Position numbers and translations under genes: made by a program. The notes under the pieces are model-generated. The model was not told the DNA's origin. It saw only the letters and a program-made list of their open reading frames with translations, and did not search any database. From contig CAYOSH010000003.1 in the NCBI GenBank assembly GCA_964406575.1, forward strand, positions 115,429 to 179,428: 64,000 nucleotides of DNA. Direction: 5' to 3'. The stretch is from WTAW01 sp964406575. Lineage in GTDB: Bacteria; Acidobacteriota; Aminicenantia; Aminicenantales; Aminicenantaceae. This document shows, piece by piece, positions 8,547 to 16,777 of the stretch (the stretch's first letter is position 1; each line of letters opens with the position of its first letter).

Positions 8547-9510
8547 TCTGATAAGCCAAAAAATCCTTCAAAGCCAACGGATCGCTATCACATCACACCT
8601 GCGTCCTGATGGGGATTCCATATGCACAGCACTTGCACTGTACTTCATGGGAAAATCCCTGGGAAAGGACGTCTCTCTTATAAACAAAGACAAGACACCC
8701 GTCCCCTTTAACAGTGTCCCTGACGTCGAGAACATCACGATTGGCCAGATTCCTCCGAATGTCTATGATAGCGTCATTCTGTTGGAATGTGCGAATGTTT
8801 CCCGGTCCGGCCAGAATCATCTAGACGACTACTTTAAAATCAACATTGATCACCATCACTCCAATGACTATTACGGAGATATCAACTGGGTGAATCCAGA
8901 GGCAGCCGCTGTGGCGTGTTTGGCCTTCGAGTTGGGAGAGCACATGGACATCGAATTTACGCCAAAGATCGCCAGTCATCTCTACTGTGCAGTCGTCTCG
9001 GACACCGGGTCCTTCCAGTTCTCAAACACAAAAGCGCAAGCATTCGAGATCTCCTACAAGTTGATCAAATACGGAGCGAGTCCGATAAAAGTTTCAGAAC
9101 TTCTCTTCAACAATAATTCTCCAGAAAAAATCAAGCTTCTCGGTCAGGTCCTCTCAACACTCACCATGAATGAGAAAGGAAACATAGCTGTCATCAGTAT
9201 GTTCAAAAAGAATCTGGATGACCTCAACCTCAAGCAAATCGATACAGAAGACATCACTACATTGGCCCGGTCAATCCAAGGTGTTGAGATCGTTCTCTTT
9301 TTTAAAGAGATGGACAAAAATACATATCGTGTCAGTCTCAGGTCTAAGGGAAATGCCAATTCTGCCATGGTTGCAGAGCATTTTGGAGGAGGAGGGCATC
9401 TTCATGCTGCAGGATTTACTGTCACAGGCCATTACGAACAACTATTAAAGGAGATTCCAAAGACTGTCGAGAAGCTCATTAAATCAAGCACAGATATCCC
9501 CTCCACTTAA
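8530..9510 (+). CDS. nrnA: Bifunctional oligoribonuclease / PAP phosphatase NrnA (DHH family)
   Basis: DHH/DHHA1 phosphoesterase that degrades nanoRNAs and pAp. Metal-binding motifs are in order: SHLRPDGDS (residues ~22-30), NIDHHHSN (~105), and the DHHA1 glycine-rich motif GGGGHLHAAG near residue 282. Length of 326 residues is typical. It lies in the usual rbfA-nrnA-truB order. Confidence 0.9.
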   Translation: MKKQVDLISQKILQSQRIAITSHLRPDGDSICTALALYFMGKSLGKDVSLINKDKTPVPFNSVPDVENITIGQIPPNVYDSVILLECANVSRSGQNHLDDYFKINIDHHHSNDYYGDINWVNPEAAAVACLAFELGEHMDIEFTPKIASHLYCAVVSDTGSFQFSNTKAQAFEISYKLIKYGASPIKVSELLFNNNSPEKIKLLGQVLSTLTMNEKGNIAVISMFKKNLDDLNLKQIDTEDITTLARSIQGVEIVLFFKEMDKNTYRVSLRSKGNANSAMVAEHFGGGGHLHAAGFTVTGHYEQLLKEIPKTVEKLIKSSTDIPST

Positions 9511-9544
9511 GCCCGAATTTTCTTTAGAGCCAGACATAGTTTCC

Positions 9545-10486
9545 ATGGATGGACTGATCCTTATCAACAAACCCCAAAGACTCACCTCACATGATGTCGT
9601 CCAAAATGTTAGAAAACTTCTGGGCATCCAAAGGGTGGGCCATTTCGGAACGCTCGATCCCCTTGCCACAGGTCTTATGATCGTTGCTTTGGGAAAAGCA
9701 ACGCGGTTTTTCCCCTTCTATTCCAAGCTCGATAAAGTATATCTGGGTCAGATCAGGTTGGGCTTTTCCACAAATACTTATGATGCAGATGGCAGTCCTT
9801 CTTCTGTCGAAAAGACAGATTATCCATCCGAGCAACTCCTCTTGAAAACCATGGAGAAATTTGTGGGGGAGATCGAACAGATCCCTCCGGTCTTCTCAGC
9901 AAAAAAATTCAAAGGAAAACCCCTCTATATATTCGCGAGAAAAAACAGAGAGGTGAAACCGAAGTCTGTACGAATCCACATCCACCAATTCCAATTGGAA
10001 GCCTACGATCCTCCATTTATCAAATTCTGCGCGGCATGTTCATCGGGGACCTATATTCGCTCCCTGGCTCATGATCTCGGACAAGCGTTGCAGTGTGGAG
10101 CGCATCTCTCCCGACTCGAGAGAATTGCCATAGGAAACTTTGCTATCCAATCGAGCTGTCCCCTGGATACGCTCGAAAATCTCGTGAGAGAGAACAAAAT
10201 CGAGGATGTCCTCATCCCTCTCGAATCTGTCCTTCCCGAAATCCCAAAAATCACACTCACCGATGAGGGGGTTGCTTTGGCAGAAAACGGAAATTTGATT
10301 CTTGCGGAACACATTTGCTCCGCTTTTCCAGGAGAACGCGATTGTTTAAACGGCGGATCGGACAGGGCAGACATCACCAGGATGTTCACTCAAGACGGAA
10401 AGCTTGTTGCACTGGGGAGGGCCCAAACTGACAGAGTTGGAATACACCCTTTTCTGGTTATTGACTCTAGAGAGTCCGAAATGTAA
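9545..10486 (+). CDS. truB: tRNA pseudouridine(55) synthase TruB
   Basis: Makes pseudouridine 55 in the tRNA T-loop. The catalytic aspartate is D38 in HFGTLDPLATGLM. Further family motifs are KVYLGQIRLGFSTNTYDADG, PPVFSAKKFKGKPLY and CSSGTYIRSLAHDLG. At 313 residues it includes a C-terminal PUA-like extension. There is no strong ribosome site before ATG 9545, so expression may depend on coupling to nrnA 34 bp upstream. Confidence 0.93.
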   Translation: MDGLILINKPQRLTSHDVVQNVRKLLGIQRVGHFGTLDPLATGLMIVALGKATRFFPFYSKLDKVYLGQIRLGFSTNTYDADGSPSSVEKTDYPSEQLLLKTMEKFVGEIEQIPPVFSAKKFKGKPLYIFARKNREVKPKSVRIHIHQFQLEAYDPPFIKFCAACSSGTYIRSLAHDLGQALQCGAHLSRLERIAIGNFAIQSSCPLDTLENLVRENKIEDVLIPLESVLPEIPKITLTDEGVALAENGNLILAEHICSAFPGERDCLNGGSDRADITRMFTQDGKLVALGRAQTDRVGIHPFLVIDSRESEM

Positions 10487-10498
10487 AGTAAGGCCAGA

Positions 10499-11971
10499 AT
10501 GCAGAGAAGAGAATCCTTCGCCTCCAAGTGGGGAATCATTTTTGCCGGCTTAGGTATGGCTGTTGGAACCGGGAACATTTGGCGATTTCCTCGAATTGTA
10601 TCTCAACAGGGTGGCGGCGCTTTTATTATCGCATGGCTTCTATTCCTTTGTCTCTGGTCGATCCCTCTTCTTACGATAGAGATCTCCATAGGAAAAAAGA
10701 CGCGTCTGGGAGTTATCGGTTCATTTAGAGAGATTATCGGCGAGAAGTTTGCATGGATGGGCACATTTGTCGCTTTTGTGACAACAGCCATCATGTTTTA
10801 CTATTCCGTGGTCACAGGATGGTGTATCAAGTACTTTCTGGCTGCCTCTTTGCAGGGATTGATCAAAAAAGAGTCCTCAGAATTCTGGCAATCCTTTACC
10901 AGCTCTTGGGAGCCGGTGATCTTTCACTTCCTCGCTATCAGCGTGGGCGCTTTAATCATTTATCGTGGAGTCGTCAAAGGCATCGAGCGTGTCAATAAAA
11001 TCCTCATCCCTTCACTGTTCATCCTTTTAATCATTGCAGGCATTCGGGCCATCACCTTACCCGGGGCCTTTCACGGCCTGGATTTTCTGTTTTCCCCTAA
11101 CCTCGCCAGGCTTACGGATTATAAAGTGTGGTTAAATGCACTGACTCAGTCGGCATGGTCGAATGGAGCAGGGTGGGGATTAATCCTCACTTATGCGGTC
11201 TACACACGCAAAAAAGAAAATCCTTTCCTGACAGCCACCACTTTGGGTTTCGGAAACTCACTGGCTTCACTGCTGGCTGCATGTGCAATCATCCCCACTG
11301 TATTTGCCTACTTTTCCACACAGAATTTCTCTCAAGAAAAAGTGCTGGATGTTATGAGATCCGACAACCAAGGGCTGACATTCATCTGGATACCCAAACT
11401 CTTTTCTGGTGTTCCAGCGGGTTCCTTCTTTCTGGCGCTGTTTTTTTTGGCGCTCACTTTTGCCGCTTTTTCCTCTCTAATTTCCATGATAGAACTTGTG
11501 ACTCGCCTATTCATGGATACGGGGATGACACGAAAAAAGGCGGCCCTGCTTGTGGCCGTTTTTGCGTTTCTCTTCGGTCTTCCGTCCGCCATTAGCATGG
11601 GATTTTTCAACAATCAGGATTGGGTCTGGAGCATAGGTCTCATGTTGAGCGGTTTCTTTTTCGTCATAGCCGTCTTCAAATTCGGACCGCAGAGATTTCG
11701 CAGAGAGGTTGTCTCTTTACCGGAAAAAGCTGTGAAAGTTGGCAGATGGTTCGACATTATTGTTTTTGTCTTCCTTCCCCTCCAATTTTTCGCTATGATA
11801 TTCTGGTGGTTTTGGCAAAGTTATTCTGCAGATCCGGATAACTGGCTCAAGATCAATGCTGAGTTCTCGGTGGGCACTGTTTTGTTTCAGCTGACAGTCG
11901 CCATTGTGATCTTTATCCTTTTGAATCGAATCATCACAAAAAATATAGAACGATCGACCGATGAGTATTGA
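10499..11971 (+). CDS. Sodium-dependent NSS/SNF family symporter
   Basis: Inner-membrane Na+-coupled amino-acid (or similar) symporter of the neurotransmitter:sodium symporter family, 490 residues and about 11-12 helices. The conserved helix-1 region is WGIIFAGLGMAVGTGNIWRFPRIVSQQGGGAF. The unwound TM6 region (SAWSNGAGWGLILTYAVYTRKK) is also visible. It is 12 bp after truB with an AAGG ribosome site. The stop codon overlaps the start of a 31-residue MetS-like gene, so the transporter is probably a two-component MetP/MetS type. The substrate is not deducible; methionine or alanine is suggested only by that partner. Confidence 0.92.
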   Translation: MQRRESFASKWGIIFAGLGMAVGTGNIWRFPRIVSQQGGGAFIIAWLLFLCLWSIPLLTIEISIGKKTRLGVIGSFREIIGEKFAWMGTFVAFVTTAIMFYYSVVTGWCIKYFLAASLQGLIKKESSEFWQSFTSSWEPVIFHFLAISVGALIIYRGVVKGIERVNKILIPSLFILLIIAGIRAITLPGAFHGLDFLFSPNLARLTDYKVWLNALTQSAWSNGAGWGLILTYAVYTRKKENPFLTATTLGFGNSLASLLAACAIIPTVFAYFSTQNFSQEKVLDVMRSDNQGLTFIWIPKLFSGVPAGSFFLALFFLALTFAAFSSLISMIELVTRLFMDTGMTRKKAALLVAVFAFLFGLPSAISMGFFNNQDWVWSIGLMLSGFFFVIAVFKFGPQRFRREVVSLPEKAVKVGRWFDIIVFVFLPLQFFAMIFWWFWQSYSADPDNWLKINAEFSVGTVLFQLTVAIVIFILLNRIITKNIERSTDEY

Positions 11972-12056
11972 TGCCATAGTTTTTATGGTTTTTGCCTTCG
12001 CCATCTGTATCGGTGGTTTCTCATATTCTCTGTACTTTTCCTCCAAAAACAAATAG
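11961..12056 (+). CDS. MetS-like small subunit of the NSS symporter (31 aa)
   Basis: A 31-residue frame (MSIDAIVFMVFAFAICIGG then FSYSLYFSSKNK), one hydrophobic helix with a basic tail. Its ATG (11961) lies inside the last codons of the symporter gene, overlapping the stop by 11 nt. Size, the MS-x-xAI-x-MxxA pattern and position match the methionine/alanine importer small-subunit family (MetS), known to accompany NSS transporters. The assignment rests on this match and context. Confidence 0.75.
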   Translation: MSIDAIVFMVFAFAICIGGFSYSLYFSSKNK

Positions 12057-12216
12057 GTCATAATTCTTTGACTCTTCTATCCCGTTACCCAGAAGAGTCT
12101 GTCTCACCCCGCATCTCTTGTGTCTCTCTTTGCGTGGTATTGTTAAGAATTTTTACAATTTTGCTGAAATTTATACTTTTTTGGAGTACAGGAAGCTGCA
12201 TTCGGGGGGTAAAGTC

Positions 12217-12245
12217 TTGAATTTTGGGGAGAGGTATTGTATTGT
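12217..12245 (+). promoter_or_regulatory. Predicted promoter of the DUF507 pair
   Basis: TTGAAT (12217-12222), a 17-nt spacer, TATTGT (12240-12245). The start codon at 12255 is only 9 nt beyond the -10, so the leader would be very short or absent. Confidence 0.45.
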
Positions 12246-12254
12246 AGATAGGAA

Positions 12255-12533
12255 ATGAGATTAAACAAGAACCAGATCGAACACATGGCATTCAATATCG
12301 TCAGGAATCTGCTCAAAGAGGAAAAAATCATCGCAGAGAGCAAGAACGATCTCATTGCAGAAATATCCCATCTCCTCACAGATGAATTTCTGAAAGAGGA
12401 TAAATTGGACCAAGAAGTGAGGGAGATCCTTAACCAGCACATGGAGAAAATCCGGAAAGAAAACATCGAATACCAGACCATGTTCCGAATGATTAAGACT
12501 AAGCTAGCCAAAGAAAGGAATTTAGTCCTGTGA
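12255..12533 (+). CDS. DUF507 family protein (first of two)
   Basis: A 92-residue charged, helical protein of the DUF507 family (MRLNKNQIEHMAFNIVRNLL at the N-terminus). The function of the family is unknown. Its last codons overlap the GTG start of the second DUF507 gene (GTGA overlap at 12530-12533), so the two are co-translated and may form a heteromer. No signal peptide or membrane segment. Confidence 0.8.
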   Translation: MRLNKNQIEHMAFNIVRNLLKEEKIIAESKNDLIAEISHLLTDEFLKEDKLDQEVREILNQHMEKIRKENIEYQTMFRMIKTKLAKERNLVL

Positions 12534-12817
12534 GTATTCGTCTTTCAAGAGAAAAGGTAAATTTCCTGGCGCGCCAGATCCTCAATCAGCTGTTCGAAAA
12601 TGACGATATTGAATTCCTCGACGAGCCGAACGAGATCAGGCTTACTGTCGTGAAGAGCATCGAAGAAGAGATGAAACTCTATGATCTGATAGATAAACGT
12701 GCTGTAGAAAAGATCGAATCTCAGAAAAAGGCTATCAAAGAAGGAAGCCGAGAGTGGGAAATTCTGTATCGCAAATATTATAACGATGAAATCACAAAAC
12801 TCGGAAAGTTTTTTTAG
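12530..12817 (+). CDS. DUF507 family protein (second of two)
   Basis: A 95-residue paralogue of the preceding protein (SIRLSREKVNFLARQILNQLF aligned with its N-terminus). It starts at GTG 12530, overlapping the upstream stop by 4 nt. The C-terminal half is basic and helical. The stop overlaps the convergent rfbD stop by 4 nt. Function unknown. Confidence 0.8.
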   Translation: MSIRLSREKVNFLARQILNQLFENDDIEFLDEPNEIRLTVVKSIEEEMKLYDLIDKRAVEKIESQKKAIKEGSREWEILYRKYYNDEITKLGKFF

Positions 12818-13686
12818 CTAGATACACATCCCTTCTTCTTCAAATACACTTCGAGCGCTGTTTTCCAATGTGAAAAATGGGTGATGCCAATTTTTTCGGC
12901 ATTCCTGTTTTGGAGGACGGAATAGCCTGGACGGGGCGCCTTGGCACCAAACGTCCGGGAATCCACAGCTTCTGGACGCACATCAGAATCCAGTAACTCA
13001 AAAACCGCCTCCGCAAACTTATACCATGTGCATTCGCCCTCGTTAGTCAGATGGTACAAGCCCCAGTGAGTTGTCCGGAGCAAGTCATTGACTTTTTGTG
13101 CCAATTCTGCACTTGAGGTGGGTGTCACCCACTGATCGTTCACGACTCTGATTGCTTCTCCCCCCTTCGACAAATGGATCATCCTATCGACAAAATTGGT
13201 CCCCTTTCCCCAACATCCGGCTTCTCCATAAAGTCCACAGGTCCGGATCAGAAAGTATTTTTTGAGTATGTTCTGAACAAAATATTCACCGGCAAGTTTC
13301 GAAACAGCATAAACGCTCAAAGGATTTGGAGGGTCGTCCTCAACGTATGGGGCATGTTTCTTTCCGTCAAAGACATAATCCGTGCTAAAATGGACTAAGA
13401 TCACATCCATCTCCCGGCAGAGGAGAGCGAGCTCTCTGACCGCTAGGGTGTTCACAGCAAAAGACTCTTCAGGATTATCCTCGCATTCATCCACTCTATG
13501 GTAAGCCGCTGTGTTGATGACCACATCGGTTGAGAGGGACTGGATAGTTTTTCTTGTTTGATATGTGTCCTTGATATCGAAATCAGGATAATAAAGCGGG
13601 TAGACTTCCTGGCTGTCCAGGGTTTTGATCAGATCCGAGCCCAACTGGCCGTCAGCCCCGATAAGCGCGATCCTTTGTTTTCCCAT
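12814..13686 (-). CDS. rfbD: dTDP-4-dehydrorhamnose reductase family protein
   Basis: Short-chain NAD(P)H-dependent reductase of the RmlD family, the last step of dTDP-L-rhamnose synthesis. It has the nucleotide-binding IGADGQLGSDL near the N-terminus, the HFSTDYVFDG motif, and the catalytic YAVSKLAGE (YxxxK) near residue 130. At 290 residues the length is normal. The other rml genes are not in the window, so a related role such as SAM synthetase beta-like cannot be excluded. No clear ribosome site before ATG 13686. Confidence 0.85.
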   Translation of the reverse strand: MGKQRIALIGADGQLGSDLIKTLDSQEVYPLYYPDFDIKDTYQTRKTIQSLSTDVVINTAAYHRVDECEDNPEESFAVNTLAVRELALLCREMDVILVHFSTDYVFDGKKHAPYVEDDPPNPLSVYAVSKLAGEYFVQNILKKYFLIRTCGLYGEAGCWGKGTNFVDRMIHLSKGGEAIRVVNDQWVTPTSSAELAQKVNDLLRTTHWGLYHLTNEGECTWYKFAEAVFELLDSDVRPEAVDSRTFGAKAPRPGYSVLQNRNAEKIGITHFSHWKTALEVYLKKKGCVSS

Positions 13687-13828
13687 TTTCTAATAGAATA
13701 CAAAATCTATGTAACAGAATCCAGAATATGTTTGATTTTGCCTCGTTTTGCTATTCCTGTGTAGAGTGAATTCTTCCTCATAAATATTTGTTTTTTGCGG
13801 GTTTCACTGTGGCTCTAACAAACGATGC

Positions 13829-13860
13829 AAAAAAAAGGCCAGGGGATTGTCCCCTGGCCT
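13829..13860 (-). terminator. Rho-independent terminator of the PKD/barrel gene
   Basis: An 11-bp perfect stem (13836-13846 with 13850-13860) with a 3-nt loop. On the minus strand it is followed by a run of eight T. It sits 24 bp after the stop of the minus-strand gene that ends at 13884. It is the clearest intrinsic terminator in the window. Confidence 0.9.
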
Positions 13861-13883
13861 TGAATTTCAACAGTTGTATTTTT

Positions 13884-15341
13884 TCAGAAAAGTATCCTGA
13901 AGCCGAACAGCAACTTGTGGTGCTTGGAGAATGAGCGATCAGAACCCAGCGGAAAGTGGAGCTCGAAGAAGAGCTGTCCTGCTGTTGAGTAGTTGTTGAA
14001 TATTTCATATCCAATGTTTCCGAGCAAGAAGGTATCTCCATCTCGCGTCTCACGAACCTTGGAGGCATATCCAAGGCCTGCGCCGATGAAGAACGCGTCG
14101 GCATGATAATTCAAAGCAACATCTCCGAGGAAAAAGTTCTTCCAGGTATCATTGTTGAACACCGACAATGCCCCTCCCACTTCAGCGACAAGACTGAAAC
14201 GTTCGGGAACGATGAAATATTGTAATCCGAAGCGAGCAGCGAGGAAGTTCCCGTAACTTCCTTTGGCAAATGTTGGCTCGATATCCGCGACGCCAAAGAG
14301 CGTTTTCTGGGTTACTTCGAGCTCGAGCTTGCAAGGCTCGGACATGGCACCAAAATCGTCGGTGACCACTAGTGCTATGTCATACATACCGGGTTTTTCA
14401 AAGACCTTCTCCCATGTAAAAGGAGCCTCTGCATCCGTGTATGAATCCACAGTTGTCCCGGTCTCGTCTGCGATCTGGAAATCGGCTTTAACAACCTGCC
14501 CATCCGGATCAGTAGAGTTCGAGGCATCAATCGTGATGGGTCTTCCTACAAAGTTCTTGCAAGGAAGACAAGACGTCCAGAGTTTACATGTGGGCGGAGC
14601 ATTTATGTATGTTTTCGCTTCACAGGCATTAGTGGAGGCTTTGCCTTCTACATTCAATGCCTTAGCTTTGAACATATATTCGCCCGGTTTATCGAACTTG
14701 GTCTGCCACTTCGGAGAATCGGGCGTCAAAGCCTGCGTGGCAACCTTGACTCCTTGGGAATCAAAAACTTCGACTTCCATGGATTTGGCGTGCTGTGAAC
14801 CGCTCATATCCACTGAGATCGGGTCATTGATGTTGGCTTTAGCAGGGCTGACCTGAATAGCGCATACTGCATCCGGAATGATCTCCTCTACGTTGACGAG
14901 AGCGACATTCCCACACGGTTTGGGGATAATAAAAGTGTAGTGTTTGTAATTCTTTATCACTTTAAACACAAAAACTGGCAGCGGGGCTTTTCCTGCCCAT
15001 TCCAAATCCTCAGCGAGTTTCACTTTCCCCCTGGAGCGGAACAACATCCACATAAATTTCTGTCCCACCGGCAATTCTGCATCCTCGAAGGAAGCTGTCT
15101 TCAGTTGATCCAGAAACGGCAGATAAACATCACCGTAGCCGGCAAGGTCGAAACCGTACTTGATGTCTCCGGCATATTTCTCGACCAGGATCTTCATCAC
15201 TTCGGCCGTGGGAACTTCTCCTTTTATCCGCACAAGAGTGTAACGGCCTATCTGTTTGAGCTTTGTGGTTTCAGCAAAAGTACTCATGGTGAACAGGATG
15301 AGGACGCCGATGATCAAAATCATGATAGTTTTATTTTTCAT
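13884..15341 (-). CDS. Predicted surface protein: signal peptide, two PKD-like domains, C-terminal beta-barrel
   Basis: 485 residues. It begins with a signal peptide (MKNKTIMILIIGVLILFTMSTFAE). A unique region to about residue 155 is followed by two Ig/PKD-like modules; the second holds ITIDASNSTDPDGQVVKADF and DIALVVTDDFGAM. The last ~140 residues have alternating hydrophobic strands (ARFGLQYFIVPERF, FFIGAGLGYASKV, LLGNIGYEIF, LLFGFRILF) and end in Phe, as in 8-stranded outer-membrane barrels. Four cysteines cluster as CKLWTSCLPCKN with a nearby ACEAK. Probably an outer-membrane anchored protein; ligand unknown. AGGAGG precedes the start and a strong terminator follows. Confidence 0.75.
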   Translation of the reverse strand: MKNKTIMILIIGVLILFTMSTFAETTKLKQIGRYTLVRIKGEVPTAEVMKILVEKYAGDIKYGFDLAGYGDVYLPFLDQLKTASFEDAELPVGQKFMWMLFRSRGKVKLAEDLEWAGKAPLPVFVFKVIKNYKHYTFIIPKPCGNVALVNVEEIIPDAVCAIQVSPAKANINDPISVDMSGSQHAKSMEVEVFDSQGVKVATQALTPDSPKWQTKFDKPGEYMFKAKALNVEGKASTNACEAKTYINAPPTCKLWTSCLPCKNFVGRPITIDASNSTDPDGQVVKADFQIADETGTTVDSYTDAEAPFTWEKVFEKPGMYDIALVVTDDFGAMSEPCKLELEVTQKTLFGVADIEPTFAKGSYGNFLAARFGLQYFIVPERFSLVAEVGGALSVFNNDTWKNFFLGDVALNYHADAFFIGAGLGYASKVRETRDGDTFLLGNIGYEIFNNYSTAGQLFFELHFPLGSDRSFSKHHKLLFGFRILF

Positions 15342-15368
15342 TCTGCCTCCTTTCCAGATAAGAGAGGG

Positions 15369-15428
15369 ATTATAAAGCTTATTCCTACAGTATAAATTAC
15401 AATATCTTTAAAAGATATCCTTTGTCAA
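15369..15428 (-). promoter_or_regulatory. Promoter region of the PKD/barrel gene
   Basis: On the minus strand TTGACA (15423-15428) is followed 18 nt later by TATTGT (15399-15404). A second option is TATAAT at 15369-15374 with TTTATA 16 nt upstream. One or both could drive the gene. Confidence 0.45.
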
Positions 15429-15522
15429 GAAGAATTTCCTGTAAATTAGTTATTTTCTGTATGATTTCTGTCGCTGACACAAGGTCATGGAAAAATTCCC
15501 GCCAGGATCGCATTTAAGATCT

Positions 15523-16209
15523 TTACTTCTGGTTGCAAAGAAAATTCCGAATCACTGTATGGATCAGCCCTGAATCTTGAGGTGTCGAATCCAATGCCCT
15601 TTCATAGAATTCGAGATACTCATGCTTGGAGGCCACGTTCTCCCGAAGATAATGTTGTGCATCCGTTATCGTCATCTCAGGATGACTCTGGATTCCCCAG
15701 ACTGGATCTGTTTTCCACTGAAACGCATGAATTTGACAGTTTGCGCTTGAGGCAAACACCCAAAAATCCTGGCTAAGATCGACGACTTCATCAAAATGGC
15801 TGGAAAAAACATACACTCGCCCCTTTTTGCCGATAAAAGTCTCTTCCTCCATGATCTCTAGAGGCAGCCAGCCGATTTCGGGATGAGCACTGCGTTTGAC
15901 ATGCGCTGGACCTGCAAGAGCCACAGCCAGAAGCTGATGACCCCAGCAGCTCCCGAGAACCGGAATTTTCTGATCGATAGCCTTGAGAACGAACTCCATC
16001 TCCTTATAGACCCACTTTTCTCTTTTAAGAATAGAGGCTTCTGAGCCCGTTAGGATCAGATGAGTATAACCATCTTCAAGATCGGGGAACTGAAACTCTC
16101 TTGCGATAAATGCATCCCATTTGACTTCCAAGAAAGAAGCCCAATGCGCTACTGGAGTGTAGATCGATGGATTTATGGAATTATCGATAATCGCGACCTT
16201 CACTTCCAT
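15523..16209 (-). CDS. Class I glutamine amidotransferase-like protein (GMP-synthase-like)
   Basis: A 228-residue stand-alone GATase1 domain. The nucleophile elbow is GSCWGHQLLA (Cys near residue 91), and the His/Glu pair is in WGIQSHPEM (around 180). An ILTGS oxyanion-type segment lies upstream. It resembles stand-alone GuaA-like amidotransferases that act on amino or peptide substrates. No synthetase partner is adjacent, so the substrate is unknown. ATG 16209 (MEVKVAIID) is the likely start; a TTG two codons upstream is also open. Confidence 0.8.
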   Translation of the reverse strand: MEVKVAIIDNSINPSIYTPVAHWASFLEVKWDAFIAREFQFPDLEDGYTHLILTGSEASILKREKWVYKEMEFVLKAIDQKIPVLGSCWGHQLLAVALAGPAHVKRSAHPEIGWLPLEIMEEETFIGKKGRVYVFSSHFDEVVDLSQDFWVFASSANCQIHAFQWKTDPVWGIQSHPEMTITDAQHYLRENVASKHEYLEFYERALDSTPQDSGLIHTVIRNFLCNQK

Positions 16210-16338
16210 TGTCAAGCAATGCCCTCACTCAATCTATTGGTCTGAATTATTATAAACAAAACTCTCAGGAACTCAAGTTTTTCGTAACAGTTTTTCGTAT
16301 GGAAATCGATAATCCCTATGTTTTTAGAAGGAGAGTTT

Positions 16339-16347
16339 TGGTATAAT
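16339..16347 (+). promoter_or_regulatory. Extended -10 promoter of the ACT gene
   Basis: TTGGTATAAT with the TATAAT at 16342-16347 and a TG one base before it. No good -35 is seen. It lies 35 bp upstream of the GTG start, between divergent genes. Confidence 0.5.
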
Positions 16348-16381
16348 GTTTTTTCATCAGGTCATTTAGGAGGAGAGAAAA

Positions 16382-16777
16382 GTGCATAATGTTAAGCTTG
16401 AGACAGAGCTTCATGTGATCACACCCAACGAGCCTGGGATATTGGGCCGAGTTCTCGGAACACTGGCAAATTCCGGGGTCAATCTCAAAGCTCTGAATGC
16501 ACGGTCAGTCAAGGACAATGGAGTGTTCCTAATCCTCACATCCGATAATAAAAAAGCAGAAACATGCCTCAAAGCGCTGGGTTACAAAGTCACGACCAAT
16601 GCAGTGGTCACTGTACTCATCGATGACAGAGTCGGCGCAGGAGCCGAGATCGGAGCTCTCCTCGGAAACGCCGTGATCGATATCGACTATTGTTACGGCT
16701 CATCGGCTGGAATGGGCAAAGCTCTCTTGGTTTTCAAGACTAGCGATAACAAAAAAGCTCTTGAAACCCTGCGGTAA
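16382..16777 (+). CDS. Tandem ACT-domain protein
   Basis: 131 residues made of two ACT domains. The first (ELHVITPNEPGILGRVLGTLANSGVNLKAL) has the usual ligand-binding glycine turn. The second (NAVVTVLIDDRVGAGAEIGALLGNAVIDIDYCYG) is the more diverged. The protein has no catalytic domain, so it probably senses an amino acid or nucleotide and regulates a partner. It starts at GTG 16382 after an AGGAGGAG ribosome site. Its last 17 nt overlap the open frame of the phosphorylase-like gene, a possible partner. Confidence 0.85.
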   Translation: MHNVKLETELHVITPNEPGILGRVLGTLANSGVNLKALNARSVKDNGVFLILTSDNKKAETCLKALGYKVTTNAVVTVLIDDRVGAGAEIGALLGNAVIDIDYCYGSSAGMGKALLVFKTSDNKKALETLR

